Positions 44,779 through 54,276 of a DNA stretch of 57,136 bases are shown here, piece after piece. Origin of the DNA: Falcatimonas sp. MSJ-15 (GTDB taxonomy: Bacteria > Bacillota > Clostridia > Lachnospirales > Lachnospiraceae); assembly GCF_018918265.1 (NCBI RefSeq), contig NZ_JAHLQC010000015.1:1-57136 (forward strand). The letters are read 5' to 3'. The notes beneath the pieces were generated by a model. The model was not told the origin of the DNA and did not search any database. It was given only the letters and a program-made list of their open reading frames with translations. The stretch's first letter is position 1, and each line of letters opens with the position of its first letter. Made by a program: the position numbers and the translations under genes.

Positions 44779-45681
44779 TTATTTATTTGTGCTGTCTGCG
44801 TCAATCACAGACTGAATCTGCTTCATCAGTTCATCATAATTGTCCTTGTTATCAATTCCGCCGAGCATTGGTTCGCCTACAATATTACCATTTCTGTCAA
44901 CGAGTATAGTTGTAGGAAATGCCATGATTTCTGAGGCATATTTACCTGCTGCACAAGAGGAATCAATAGAAAGATTGCGATATTTGGCACCCTGGCTTTC
45001 AAGAATAGTGGCAGCTTCTTTGATAGCAGTTTCATTTCCATCAAAGGTTTCTGTGTTGATTCCTATCACTTCTCCACCCATTGATTTGATTGTATCGTTT
45101 AATTCGTTAAGTTTAGATAATTCAGCAACACAGGGTTTGCATCCAGTGAACCAGAAATTGACAACTGTTACTGCATTAGATGAAAACAGGCTGTCATCCA
45201 CTTTATTACCATCAAAATCTTCACCAGAAAAATTGCTGAATACAGCGGATGTGTCTGAATTATCATTCTGATTACTGCTGTCTGATGAATTGTTTTTCTT
45301 TTCAATTTCTGCTATCTGTTCCTCAATTTTTCGTATGCTTTCAATATCATCAGTGAGTGTCTTAAGTTCAGCATCTGTAAATGAAGATTTGTTTGATTCT
45401 ACGGTATCAGCAAGATAATCGGCATAATTTCCATTAGGATCTGCAGCACTTTTATTCATCATGCCAAATACCTTGTTCCATTCATCAGCATGATCTGCAA
45501 AAAGCTGATTTTCCTGCTGATATAAATCATCAAGTACAGAGTCTGATTTTCCTGATGCTTCTGTGCTGCTTTGTGTCTGTGTGTTTTTAGAATCTGTAGT
45601 GGAAGTTTGTTTTTTATCACATGCTGTGAGTGATAATGCTATACAAAGTGTAACAATAGAAATAAATGATAATTTTTTCAT
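44779..45681 (-). CDS. TlpA-like thioredoxin-fold lipoprotein
   Basis: 300 residues. The signal peptide ends in lipobox LTAC (Cys at ~21). A Ser/Thr/Gln-rich and then acidic helical spacer runs to ~residue 155. The C-terminal redoxin domain has VVNFWFTGCKPCVAEL with the redox pair C-K-P-C, then GEVIGINTETF, and the cis-Pro loop FPTTILVDRNGNIV. It should reduce or exchange disulfides outside the membrane. Its electrons probably come through the membrane ferredoxin encoded next door. AAAGGAG precedes the ATG. Confidence 0.88.
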   Translation of the reverse strand: MKKLSFISIVTLCIALSLTACDKKQTSTTDSKNTQTQSSTEASGKSDSVLDDLYQQENQLFADHADEWNKVFGMMNKSAADPNGNYADYLADTVESNKSSFTDAELKTLTDDIESIRKIEEQIAEIEKKNNSSDSSNQNDNSDTSAVFSNFSGEDFDGNKVDDSLFSSNAVTVVNFWFTGCKPCVAELSKLNELNDTIKSMGGEVIGINTETFDGNETAIKEAATILESQGAKYRNLSIDSSCAAGKYASEIMAFPTTILVDRNGNIVGEPMLGGIDNKDNYDELMKQIQSVIDADSTNK

Positions 45682-45722
45682 GAGTCATTTCTCCTTTAAA
45701 ATAAAAATAATAGGTTAAATAG

Positions 45723-46619
45723 TTAGCGATTGTTCTTTTTTTGACATGATTTCCCCATAAACTGATAGTGGACTGCATCCTTTGGACAAGCCTTTATACA
45801 AGCTCCACAGCGTATACATTCGGGATGATTTGGAGTCTTACATACATCGACATCCATCTTGCATGCTTTTGAACATTGACCACATCCGACACATTTTCCG
45901 CTATCAACTGTAATACCTAGCAGGCTGACCTTGTTAAATAATGAGTAGATTGCTCCAAGGGGACAGATCCATTTACAGAATGGTCTGTAAAATAAAATAC
46001 TTAGTACAACCACTGAAATTAAAATAATACATTTGAAAGAAAAAAGCTTTCCTAAAGCAGAACGGATAGCAGCATTACCGATAGAGAGTGGTATAGCACC
46101 CTCTAAAACGCCCTGTGGACAAATATATTTACAGAAGAACGGGTCTCCCATTCCTATGGAGTTCGTTACAAGCATCGGAAGAAGTATAACGAAAACAATA
46201 AGAATTATATATTTCAGGTATCTTAGTGGTTTAAATCTTGCTGTGGATAGTTTTTTACCAGGTATTTTATGAAGTAAATCCTGAAACCATCCAAATGGGC
46301 ATAAAAAACCACATATAAATCGTCCAAGAGTCACACCAAGTAAAATGAAAAATCCGGTTATGTAGTAAGAAAATTTAAATCTGGATGATCCGACAACAGC
46401 CTGAAAAGCTCCTATTGGACACGCTCCTGTAGCAGCAGGACAGGAATAGCAGTTTAGTCCGGGTACGCATACTGTTTTAGCATTGCCCTGATATATTTTG
46501 CCCTTAAATAAATTGGGGATATGAATATTGGTTAGTAGTGTTGCTACGAACTGTATCCATCCACGTATTTTAGCTACTTTTTTTGAAAGTAAATTCTTTT
46601 TATTATCCAATTCCAACAC
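45723..46619 (-). CDS. Membrane 4Fe-4S ferredoxin (YccM/NapH-like)
   Basis: 298 residues. Several membrane helices (FYITGFFILLGVTLGRFICGFLCPFGW; YIILIVFVILLPMLVTNSI; IILISVVVLSILFY) carry the paired C-x3-CP motifs (CGFLCPFGW, CKWICPLGA) typical of the NapH/YccM group. The C-terminal domain has two 4Fe-4S motifs (CVGCGQCSKAC, CIRCGACIKACP). It probably moves electrons across the membrane to the TlpA-like partner. The GTG/TTG start overlaps the small CXXC-peptide gene by 17 bases. Confidence 0.88.
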   Translation of the reverse strand: MLELDNKKNLLSKKVAKIRGWIQFVATLLTNIHIPNLFKGKIYQGNAKTVCVPGLNCYSCPAATGACPIGAFQAVVGSSRFKFSYYITGFFILLGVTLGRFICGFLCPFGWFQDLLHKIPGKKLSTARFKPLRYLKYIILIVFVILLPMLVTNSIGMGDPFFCKYICPQGVLEGAIPLSIGNAAIRSALGKLFSFKCIILISVVVLSILFYRPFCKWICPLGAIYSLFNKVSLLGITVDSGKCVGCGQCSKACKMDVDVCKTPNHPECIRCGACIKACPKDAVHYQFMGKSCQKKNNR

Positions 46620-46746
46620 ACTCCAGACATAATTTTATTGCTTTACCAAGCACAGTAGCAGCCTCGCCTCTGACTGCACCATAACTTATCATGCTTATAC
46701 CAAGGATAAGCAGAACAATTTGCCATGTTTTCTTGCATTTTAACAT
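46603..46746 (-). CDS. CD1871A-like CXXC motif small membrane protein
   Basis: 47 residues: KKTWQIVLLILGISMISYGAV is one membrane helix, then RGEAATVLGKAIKLCLECVGIG ending in the CLEC motif. This matches the short CD1871A-type family of Clostridia, as I recall it, often beside 4Fe-4S proteins and TlpA-like lipoproteins. The start at 46746 has AAGGAGAG 9 bases upstream. It is probably a membrane thiol relay within this set. Confidence 0.85.
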   Translation of the reverse strand: MLKCKKTWQIVLLILGISMISYGAVRGEAATVLGKAIKLCLECVGIG

Positions 46747-46772
46747 ATCATTCTCTCCTTTTTGGTGTATTA

Positions 46773-46801
46773 TTGACCAGCTGACTTTAGTATTATACAA
46801 T
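46773..46801 (+). promoter_or_regulatory. Promoter of the two-component operon
   Basis: TTGACC (46773-46778), 17 bases, TACAAT (46796-46801). The minus strand over the same bases offers TATAAT, so the divergent redox operon probably has an overlapping promoter, which would let the response regulator control both. Confidence 0.6.
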
Positions 46802-46841
46802 ATATGGTGTAAAATTATTGTTAAGAGGCAGGGTGAGAATT

Positions 46842-47522
46842 TTGAGATTATTAATTGTTGAGGATGAAAAACAAATATGTGATATGATTGCAAAAAGCCT
46901 ATATGCAGCAGGATATGAGGTGGATACCTGTTATGATGGGCAAGAAGCCCTTGAATGTATTTTCTCGGAGAATTATGATCTGATAGTTTTGGATTTGAAT
47001 CTGCCGGGGATAGATGGAATGGAGATTCTTAAGGAGCTTAGAAAGTATAATGATGAAACGAAAGTTCTTATATTATCTGCAAGAGGTCAGATTGCAGATA
47101 AAGTTGAAGGATTAGATGCAGGAGCGAATGATTATATGGAAAAACCATTTCATCTGCAGGAACTAGAAGCACGTATCCGGAGCCTGACGAGAAGGAAATT
47201 CGTACAAAAGGATGTATGCCTTAAATGTGGAGAAATAAAGTTTGATACGATTAAACGTGAGGCGTATGCAAAGGGAGAGTTAGTTGCACTGACAAGAAAA
47301 GAAAATGGTATTCTGGAATATTTACTCATTAATCTTGGAAGACCGGTAAGCCAGGAGGAGCTTATAGAGCATGTATGGGATGCTTCAGCTGACAGTTTTA
47401 GCGGAGCAATCAGAGTACATATGTCTTCGCTTAGAAAAAAACTTAAGGCAAAATTAGGCTACGATCCTATTTTGAATAAGGCAGGTGAGGGTTATAAAAT
47501 CAGAGAGGAGATTGCCAGATGA
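46842..47522 (+). CDS. OmpR-family response regulator of the redox locus
   Basis: 226 residues from TTG 46842 (GGGTGAG upstream); GTG 46833 and TTG 46818 are alternatives. The receiver has E7/D8, the phosphorylation site D51 (LIVLDLNLPGIDG) and Lys in NDYMEKPFHLQEL. The winged helix (EAYAKGELVALTRKENGILEYLL...VHMSSLRKKLKAKLGYDPI...GEGYKI) is of the PhoB type. Divergent from the TlpA/ferredoxin genes with only ~95 bases between, so these are likely targets. Confidence 0.9.
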   Translation: MRLLIVEDEKQICDMIAKSLYAAGYEVDTCYDGQEALECIFSENYDLIVLDLNLPGIDGMEILKELRKYNDETKVLILSARGQIADKVEGLDAGANDYMEKPFHLQELEARIRSLTRRKFVQKDVCLKCGEIKFDTIKREAYAKGELVALTRKENGILEYLLINLGRPVSQEELIEHVWDASADSFSGAIRVHMSSLRKKLKAKLGYDPILNKAGEGYKIREEIAR

Positions 47523-48667
47523 AAAATATGTCGCTGCAATGGAGGCTTACATGCATAACTACATTATGTATTGCCATTATATGTGGATGTCTGACTATGT
47601 TTGTCTATAAAAATGGTGTGAATTATATTGATTCCCTGCAGGAGGCTGTAGAGTCTAAGGGGGATGATAAAGAGAATGAAACTGATGAAATATATATAAG
47701 TATTCCGGATGATAAGTGGGATGAATTTGCAAGTGAATTTTCAGTTCAGGTGTATAATAATAAGGCTGACTACAAGAGAAACAGTTTAATAATTTCAACT
47801 TTATTAGCTCTTTTAGGAGGAGTTGCTGTCTATTTTATAAGTGGACATGCACTAAGACCAATCAGAGAGTTTTCTGATAAAATTGAAGAAGTACAGGCTC
47901 AAAATCTGTCTGATTCACAAATAGAGGAAAATAATGTTAAAGAACTGAACCAGCTTAGTATTTCATATAATAAGATGCTTGAACGTCTGTCAGATGCATT
48001 TGAGATACAGAGACATTTTACTGCAAATGCAGCACATGAGCTTCGTACTCCATTAGCATTAATGCAGGTGCAGCTTGATTTATATAATTCAACAAAGCAT
48101 CCGGAAATTGATGCAGATACATTACAGACTATAAAGATGGTTACGGAACAAAATGACAAACTAAGCAGGATGGTAAAGACTCTGCTTGACATGAGTGAAC
48201 TTCAGACTGTGGGAAGAGATGATAAGATTATGGTTGATGCTATTGTTGAGGAGGTTTTAGCAGACCTTGAGCCTCTTGCACAGGAAAAAAATATAAAGCT
48301 TATTGAAAAATGTGAGGAGATTATTATGACAGGAAGTGATATTCTTATCTATAGGCTTGTATATAATCTGGTTGAGAATGCCATAAAATATAATCATTCA
48401 GGTGGACAGGTTACAGTAATCTCATATCAGAAGGAAAAACATATTTATCTGTCAGTAGAAGATACAGGAAGTGGAATACCAGAGGAACTTAGAGAGAGAG
48501 TATTTGATCCATTCTTTCGTGTGGACAAATCAAGAAGTCGTGAGCTTGGTGGTGTAGGACTTGGACTTGCACTTGTCCATGAAATTGTGAGAGTCCATGA
48601 TGGAAACATTGCTATTAAGTCAAATCCTGCAGGAGGAACAATTTTTGAGGTGGTTTTCACTAAGTAG
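47519..48667 (+). CDS. Sensor histidine kinase of the redox locus
   Basis: 382 residues, ATGA overlap with the regulator. Helix 1 (~9-30, TLCIAIICGCLTMFVY), a short extracytoplasmic segment of ~65 residues and helix 2 (SLIISTLLALLGGVAVYFISG, ~88-108) are followed by HAMP, HisKA with NAAHELRTPLALMQVQLDL (His ~174), and HATPase with YNLVENAIKYNHSGG and DTGSGIPEELRERVFDPFFR. The small sensor resembles kinases that sense membrane or envelope state. A terminator-like T run follows the stop. Confidence 0.92.
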   Translation: MKNMSLQWRLTCITTLCIAIICGCLTMFVYKNGVNYIDSLQEAVESKGDDKENETDEIYISIPDDKWDEFASEFSVQVYNNKADYKRNSLIISTLLALLGGVAVYFISGHALRPIREFSDKIEEVQAQNLSDSQIEENNVKELNQLSISYNKMLERLSDAFEIQRHFTANAAHELRTPLALMQVQLDLYNSTKHPEIDADTLQTIKMVTEQNDKLSRMVKTLLDMSELQTVGRDDKIMVDAIVEEVLADLEPLAQEKNIKLIEKCEEIIMTGSDILIYRLVYNLVENAIKYNHSGGQVTVISYQKEKHIYLSVEDTGSGIPEELRERVFDPFFRVDKSRSRELGGVGLGLALVHEIVRVHDGNIAIKSNPAGGTIFEVVFTK

Positions 48668-48699
48668 TGAAGTATTTTTTTAATCTAAAAATAGTCGTC

Positions 48700-48728
48700 T
48701 TGACAAATTATATCTTCTGAATTAAGAT
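48700..48728 (+). promoter_or_regulatory. proS promoter
   Basis: TTGACA (48700-48705), 17 bases, TAAGAT (48723-48728), just before the T-box leader. Confidence 0.7.
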
Positions 48729-48734
48729 AATGGA

Positions 48735-48970
48735 TAGATATGAACAAAGAAGAGGATTATTAGATATAATTAGCATCCCAGAGAGAGAATTACCGGTGTG
48801 AGATTCTTATGTGAAGTATGTCGAACCTACCTTGGAGTTTCCGGATGAAAGTCTGGCGTATCCGGCGTTAACGGATTAAGAGAGAATCGTGATTGCGGTT
48901 AATTAGGGTGGTACCGCCGAAGCCTTTCGGTCCCTTTGTGTATGATACAGAGGGCGAAAGGCTTTTTTTG
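48735..48970 (+). ncRNA. T-box leader (proline)
   Basis: The conserved T-box AGGGTGGTACCGC is at 48905-48917. The terminator is AGCCTTTCG (48921-48929) with CGAAAGGCT (48955-48963), then T7. The stem I region has GAGAGAGAATT and GTGTGAGATT, then GAACCTACCTTGGAG with candidate specifier codon CCT (48830-48832; another CCT at 48826-48828), a proline codon. Uncharged tRNA-Pro would stabilise the antiterminator and allow proS transcription. Confidence 0.93.
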
Positions 48971-49069
48971 TGCATATAATGAGCCAAAGTGTGAGAGTTT
49001 CGCAATCTGTTATTAAAATGGTCAAATATTTTTTGAACCTGACATTTTTTATTAAAAAGGAGAGTTAAT

Positions 49070-50509
49070 ATGGCAAACGATAAGAAGTTAGTAGAAGCAA
49101 TTACATCAATGGATGTAGATTTTGCACAGTGGTACACAGATGTAGTTAAAAAAGCAGAGTTAATGGGATATTCAAGTGTTAAAGGTTGTATGATATTCAA
49201 ACCTGCAGGATATGCAATCTGGGAGAATATTCAGCATGAACTTGACAGAAGATTCAAAGAGACAGGCGTTGAGAACGTATATATGCCTATGTTCATACCT
49301 GAGAGTCTTTTAGAGCGAGAAAAAGATCATGTAGAAGGATTCGCACCGGAAGTTGCATGGGTAACAATGGGTGGTCTTAATCCACTTCAGGAGAAACTTT
49401 GTGTAAGACCAACATCTGAGACTCTTTTCTGTGATTTTTACAAAGATGAGATTCAGTCATACAGAGATCTTCCAAAAGTATATAATCAGTGGTGTTCAGT
49501 TGTAAGATGGGAGAAAGAGACAAGACCTTTCCTTCGTTCAAGAGAATTCTTATGGCAGGAAGGACATACTGCTCATGCAACAGCTGAGGAGTCAGAAGCA
49601 AGAACACAGCAGATGTTAAACTTATATGCAACATTCTGTGAAGAAGTACTTGCAATCCCTGTAATAAAGGGACGTAAGACAGATAAAGAGAAGTTCGCAG
49701 GTGCAGAAGCTACTTATACAATAGAAGCACTTATGCATGATGGTAAAGCACTTCAGTCAGGTACAAGCCATAATTTTGGTGATGGATTTGCAAAAGCATT
49801 CGGAATACAGTATACAGACAAAGATAATAAGTTAAAATATGTTCATCAGACATCATGGGGTATGACAACAAGATTAATCGGTGCTGTAATTATGGTTCAT
49901 GGTGATGATTCAGGACTTGTTCTTCCACCAAGAGTTGCACCTGTACAGGTTGATGTTATTCCTATTATGCAGAAAAAAGAAGGTGTACTCGACAAAGCAT
50001 ATGAAGTAAGAGATGCACTCAAGGCAGCAGGACTTAGAGTTAAAGTTGATGATTCAGATAAGAATCCTGGCTGGAAGTTCTCAGAACAGGAGATGAGAGG
50101 TATTCCTGTAAGAGTTGAGATGGGACCTAGAGATATCGAAGCTAATCAGGCTGTTATTGTACGTCGTGATACAAGAGAGAAAGTTACTGTATCAATTGAT
50201 GAACTTGCAGTAAAGATTACTGAAGTATTAGATACAATGCAAAAAGAGATGCTTGAAAGAGCAAGAACTCATAGAGATGCTCACACATATACAGCTAAGA
50301 ATTATGATGAATTCAAGGAAACTGCAGCAACAAAACCTGGATTTATCAAGGCTATGTGGTGTGGTGATCAGGCTTGTGAAGATAAGATAAAAGAAGATAC
50401 AACATGTACTTCAAGATGTATGCCATTTGAACAGGAGACAATCTCAGATGTATGCGTATGCTGTGGCAGACCTGCTAAGAAGCTTGTATACTGGGGCAAG
50501 GCATATTAA
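49070..50509 (+). CDS. proS: Prolyl-tRNA synthetase (archaeal/eukaryotic type)
   Basis: 479 residues, the short form without the editing insertion. It has [55 protein letters not shown] and [15 protein letters not shown]. The C-terminal zinc-type domain holds [13 protein letters not shown] and CVCCGRPA and ends in the typical YWGKAY with terminal Tyr. It charges tRNA-Pro. AAAGGAGAG is well placed before the ATG. Controlled by the T-box leader. Confidence 0.97.
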   Translation: MANDKKLVEAITSMDVDFAQWYTDVVKKAELMGYSSVKGCMIFKPAGYAIWENIQHELDRRFKETGVENVYMPMFIPESLLEREKDHVEGFAPEVAWVTMGGLNPLQEKLCVRPTSETLFCDFYKDEIQSYRDLPKVYNQWCSVVRWEKETRPFLRSREFLWQEGHTAHATAEESEARTQQMLNLYATFCEEVLAIPVIKGRKTDKEKFAGAEATYTIEALMHDGKALQSGTSHNFGDGFAKAFGIQYTDKDNKLKYVHQTSWGMTTRLIGAVIMVHGDDSGLVLPPRVAPVQVDVIPIMQKKEGVLDKAYEVRDALKAAGLRVKVDDSDKNPGWKFSEQEMRGIPVRVEMGPRDIEANQAVIVRRDTREKVTVSIDELAVKITEVLDTMQKEMLERARTHRDAHTYTAKNYDEFKETAATKPGFIKAMWCGDQACEDKIKEDTTCTSRCMPFEQETISDVCVCCGRPAKKLVYWGKAY

Positions 50510-50510
50510 T

Positions 50511-51725
50511 ATGGAATATAGAATTGAAGCACCTGAAAGTGTCAGATTTATTATCAAGCGACTAAAAGATAATAATTATGATGCGTATGCTGTTGGTGGA
50601 TGTGTAAGAGATAGTATACTTGGAAGAGTACCTAAAGATTGGGATATTACTACTGATGCAACACCAATGCAGGTAAAAGCTATATTTAGAAAGACAATAG
50701 ATACAGGAATACAGCATGGAACAGTTACTGTAATGATAGACCATACAGGATATGAAGTGACAACTTATAGGATAGATGGTGAATATGAAGATTCAAGACA
50801 TCCTAAGGAAGTTATTTTTACACAGAATCTTAGAAAAGATCTTGAGAGACGTGATTTTACAATTAATGCGATGGCTTATAATGATTACAGTGGTGTTGTC
50901 GATGAATTTGATGGAATAGGCGATATTAAGAGACATGTGATAAGATGTGTCGGAGATCCGATGGAGAGATTCTCAGAAGATGCACTTAGAATAATGCGTG
51001 CAGTAAGGTTCTCAGCCCAGTTGTCTTTTGATATAGAAGATGAGACAAGAAAAGCTATAGTTACACTTGCAGGAACACTTAAGAATATAAGTCGTGAGAG
51101 AATTCATACAGAGCTTTTAAAGACACTTATGTCTGATAATCCGTGGAGAGTTAAAGATATGTTTGATCTTGGAATAATGCCTGTTATAATTCCTGAGACT
51201 TGTAAGTGTGATGCGAATTATGTTAAGACACTTCTTCATGAAGATATTCTTGATGACAGTTATCTTAGAATGGCAGCACTTTTTAGCGGACTTGACTATA
51301 AGACAGTCTATTCTGTTATAAAAGGTCTTAAACTTGATAATAATACACTTAATTATGTAAGTGCCATTATTAAGTATGAGAATTATGAAGTTGCTGACAG
51401 TGAGAGAGCTATAAGGCACTTTGCAAGCGAATGTGGAGTTATATATGCTTCACATATTCTAAGATTTAAGATTGCAAAAGAGAATATAGAAGATGCTAAT
51501 AATAATACAAAAGGTTATTACAGACATATCTATGAAGTGTATCAGAATATAGTTAAGAGAGGCGATGCGCTTACATTAAAAGAACTTAATATTACTGGAG
51601 ATGATCTTAAATCACTTGGTATTGCACCAGGTAAAGAGATGGGTAATACATTAAAGAGACTTTTTAATGCAGTGCTTGATGAACCTGAACTTAATGATTA
51701 TGATAAATTAAAGGAAATGCTGTAA
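50511..51725 (+). CDS. cca: CCA tRNA nucleotidyltransferase
   Basis: 404 residues. The start at 50511 lies 1 base after the proS stop; the longer frame back to 50427 only overlaps proS. Class II pol-beta motif YAVGGCVRDSILGRVPKDWDITTDATP (~residues 23-49), then RRDFTINAMAYN and RIMRAVRFSAQLSFDIEDET, the flexible-loop and neck regions. It adds CCA to tRNA 3' ends. An HD domain is not evident. Probably co-transcribed with proS. Confidence 0.94.
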   Translation: MEYRIEAPESVRFIIKRLKDNNYDAYAVGGCVRDSILGRVPKDWDITTDATPMQVKAIFRKTIDTGIQHGTVTVMIDHTGYEVTTYRIDGEYEDSRHPKEVIFTQNLRKDLERRDFTINAMAYNDYSGVVDEFDGIGDIKRHVIRCVGDPMERFSEDALRIMRAVRFSAQLSFDIEDETRKAIVTLAGTLKNISRERIHTELLKTLMSDNPWRVKDMFDLGIMPVIIPETCKCDANYVKTLLHEDILDDSYLRMAALFSGLDYKTVYSVIKGLKLDNNTLNYVSAIIKYENYEVADSERAIRHFASECGVIYASHILRFKIAKENIEDANNNTKGYYRHIYEVYQNIVKRGDALTLKELNITGDDLKSLGIAPGKEMGNTLKRLFNAVLDEPELNDYDKLKEML

Positions 51726-51734
51726 TATATTAAT

Positions 51735-51790
51735 AAAATCCCTCATACTAATATAGAAAACTTAGAATATATTAGCAGGAGGGATTTTTT
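51735..51790 (+). terminator. Terminator containing the next gene's ribosome site
   Basis: AAAATCCCTC (51735-51744) pairs with GAGGGATTTT (51779-51788), and CTAATATA (51748-51755) with TATATTAG (51768-51775), followed by T. The ribosome site AGGAGGG (51777-51783) lies in the 3' arm, and the T tract runs straight into the TTG start at 51790. Confidence 0.8.
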
Positions 51791-52770
51791 TGGCGGAAAA
51801 ATATGGAAAAGTATTAGAACAGTACGATATTGATGTGTATAATACATATAAGAGCAGAGGTGCGCTTATGGCAGTGTCTGTTCAGGGAGAACTTTATAGA
51901 GTTACACAGTATAATGGTAATTGCTATCATGCAGAGGTTATGGCTATAATACTTAATGAGATAAGACAGGCGGGATTCTTATATGTTCCCGTATATATTA
52001 AAAATAATAATGATACATATATAACAACCGGCAGCGACAGGAATAATTACATAATTACAACGTGGTATGAAGGCAGAGAATGTGATGTTATGAAGGAACA
52101 TGATGTATTAAGAGGATGCCAGACGATAGCTGCTTTACATAATGCATTTGACAGAATTAATATTAGTAATTATGTTAATTATCAGAGATACAATATTTAT
52201 TCTGATTATGAGAGACATCTTAGAGAACTTAAGAGAATAAAATCGTATCTTACATGCAGAATTAATAAGACGGATTTTGAACAGCTTGCTTTTTATAATA
52301 TTGATAAGAATATAATTGCAGCACAGATGGTTGTTGATCTTATGTGTGAGAAGATAGAGAATGGAATAATAGATCCAGTGTATGATAAGCAGATATGTCA
52401 TGGAGACTTTGATTATCACAGTCTTATTAATGGTGTTAACTTTACAGCAGTTACAGGATTTGAGAAAATAGAGTATTATATTGATATATGGGATTTTTAT
52501 AATTTTCTAAGAAAAGTAATGGAGAAAAATGGATGGAATATTGAACTTGGGTTTAAGATGATACAGGAATATGATAATGTAAGACATATAACTGATAAGG
52601 ACTACATATATCTTAAGCTGATGCTTTTATATCCGGAGAAGTTCTGGAAGATACTTAATTATTATTACAATAGTAAAAAGGTGTGGATTCCGGATAAAAA
52701 TACCGAAAAGTTAAATAAAGTTGTTCATCAGACAATTTTAAAGACTAATTTTATAAAGAGAATGTTGTAG
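51790..52770 (+). CDS. CotS-like spore coat protein (kinase-like fold)
   Basis: 326 residues starting at TTG 51790, 6 bases after AGGAGGG. The sequence follows the CotS/APH-like plan: YNTYKSRGALMAVSVQGELYRV, ...NYIITTWYEGRECDV, then ICHGDFDYHSLINGV in place of the HGDxxxxN catalytic loop, and IDIWDFYNFLRKVMEKNGWN. The catalytic Asn is replaced, so it is probably a structural or inactive kinase-like coat protein. The hairpin over its ribosome site suggests tight control. Confidence 0.8.
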   Translation: MAEKYGKVLEQYDIDVYNTYKSRGALMAVSVQGELYRVTQYNGNCYHAEVMAIILNEIRQAGFLYVPVYIKNNNDTYITTGSDRNNYIITTWYEGRECDVMKEHDVLRGCQTIAALHNAFDRINISNYVNYQRYNIYSDYERHLRELKRIKSYLTCRINKTDFEQLAFYNIDKNIIAAQMVVDLMCEKIENGIIDPVYDKQICHGDFDYHSLINGVNFTAVTGFEKIEYYIDIWDFYNFLRKVMEKNGWNIELGFKMIQEYDNVRHITDKDYIYLKLMLLYPEKFWKILNYYYNSKKVWIPDKNTEKLNKVVHQTILKTNFIKRML

Positions 52771-52792
52771 ATATAATAACCGGGGGGAAAAG

Positions 52793-54112
52793 ATGATGAA
52801 GAGACAACCAAGAATAGCAGCAATGGGAACAATCGTATTATTATGTGCATTAGGAATTACAGCATGCAATGATAATTCACCTATGCCAATTACTAATGGT
52901 AAGGAAGCGTATGCATATAATAAGACGGAGGAAGAGACTGAGAGTATTAAAAAGACTGAGAGTGTTGTGGCAGCGATTGCAGGGATAAGTACCAAAGATA
53001 AGTCTTTTACAGTGCTTCCTTATGGTCAGAGTGATGATATAACTCTTTACTATACAGGTGCTACGAATATAACAGGAAGATATGATTCTGTAATGGCAGC
53101 AAGTCAGGTTAGTGAAGGTCAGATCTATAATATCGAATATAATAAGAAGACTCTTGAGATTCTAAGTATGGATGAATCAAAAGAAGCCTTTGAGTCAACT
53201 AATATAACCAATTATTCAATAGACAGAACTAATAAGATTATAAGTATTGGCAGTCATGCATATTCTTTTGATGATACGCTTCTTATATTGTCAGAAGGTA
53301 AGAGTATTGAGATGATGGAACTTAATAATAATGATGAGATTACTGTAAGGGGAATTGATAAAAAAGTTACCTCCATAGTTGTCACAAAAGGGCATGGTTA
53401 TCTAAAACTTACTAATTATAATCCATTTATTGGTGGTTTTATAGATGTAGGCAAGACACTTATAACGAAGATAACAGGCGATAATATGCTTCTTGTAGTT
53501 CCTGAAGGAAGTTATAAAGTTAATATGCAAAATGGTGATTATTCTGCACAGAGAACTGTCACAATAGGACGTGATAAGGAAGTGACACTTGATTTTAGCG
53601 ATGTTGTAGAGATTGCCAAACAGCAGGGAAGACTTAAGCTTACAGTAGTTCCTGAGAATGCTACGGTACTTGTTGATGATAGTGCAGTAGAGAATAAAGA
53701 GTCGATAACACTCGAATATGGTAAGCATACAATAACTGTAAGTGCACCGGGTTATGATACATATAATGAAGATATAACGATTAATAGTGCTTATATGTCA
53801 AAGACGATAGATATAACTAACCAAAGTGAGACTAAGAGTACAACTGAGACAGGGGAAGAGAAGATTACTGCGACAGAGACTACAGGTGCAGCAAGTTCTA
53901 CTTATAAGACATATATCAAAGCACCTGAGGGAGCACAGGTGTATATGGATGGAAGTCTTATAGGAACAGCACCGGTATCTACACCAAAAGTGGCAGGAAC
54001 ACATGTTATTACATTTACTAAGAGTGGATGTGAGAATAAGACTTATACGGTTGATATTGATGATGATAATGCAGATGCAACATTTAGTTTCCCGGCTATG
54101 CTTGAGAATTAG
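52793..54112 (+). CDS. PEGA-domain lipoprotein
   Basis: 439 residues. The signal peptide ends in lipobox ITAC (Cys ~25). A Glu/Thr-rich spacer, then a strand-rich middle region (~60-260), then two PEGA domains: GRLKLTVVPENATVLVDDS (~280) and YIKAPEGAQVYMDGSLIGTAPV (~375), separated by a Thr/Ser-rich linker. PEGA domains bind surface or wall components, so this is probably an envelope or forespore-surface protein. GGGGGGAAAAG precedes the ATG. Transcribed with the CotS-like gene (22-base gap). Confidence 0.85.
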   Translation: MMKRQPRIAAMGTIVLLCALGITACNDNSPMPITNGKEAYAYNKTEEETESIKKTESVVAAIAGISTKDKSFTVLPYGQSDDITLYYTGATNITGRYDSVMAASQVSEGQIYNIEYNKKTLEILSMDESKEAFESTNITNYSIDRTNKIISIGSHAYSFDDTLLILSEGKSIEMMELNNNDEITVRGIDKKVTSIVVTKGHGYLKLTNYNPFIGGFIDVGKTLITKITGDNMLLVVPEGSYKVNMQNGDYSAQRTVTIGRDKEVTLDFSDVVEIAKQQGRLKLTVVPENATVLVDDSAVENKESITLEYGKHTITVSAPGYDTYNEDITINSAYMSKTIDITNQSETKSTTETGEEKITATETTGAASSTYKTYIKAPEGAQVYMDGSLIGTAPVSTPKVAGTHVITFTKSGCENKTYTVDIDDDNADATFSFPAMLEN

Positions 54113-54216
54113 GATGAAGAAGGGCATCTTGGTATGCTCCTAATTAAGGATATATTGAATTTGATTTACTATAATTTGAAGAATTTATAAAATAAATGCA
54201 GTCATAATTGTAGAGT

Positions 54217-54262
54217 ATTCCCTCATATAATTTAGAGATTAGATTATATGAGGGAATTTTTT
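54217..54262 (+). terminator. Terminator abutting the start of the next gene
   Basis: ATTCCCTCATATAAT (54217-54231) with ATTATATGAGGGAAT (54243-54257), a perfect 15-bp stem, then T6. The ribosome site GGGTGA of the next gene begins 1-2 bases after the T run. The arm sequence resembles that of the hairpin at 51735 (CCCTCATA). Confidence 0.85.
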
Positions 54263-54276
54263 GGGTGAAAGTAAAA

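Noticed and set aside
50427..50510. Longer N-terminus for the CCA enzyme
   Set aside because: It is an out-of-frame reading of the proS 3' end.
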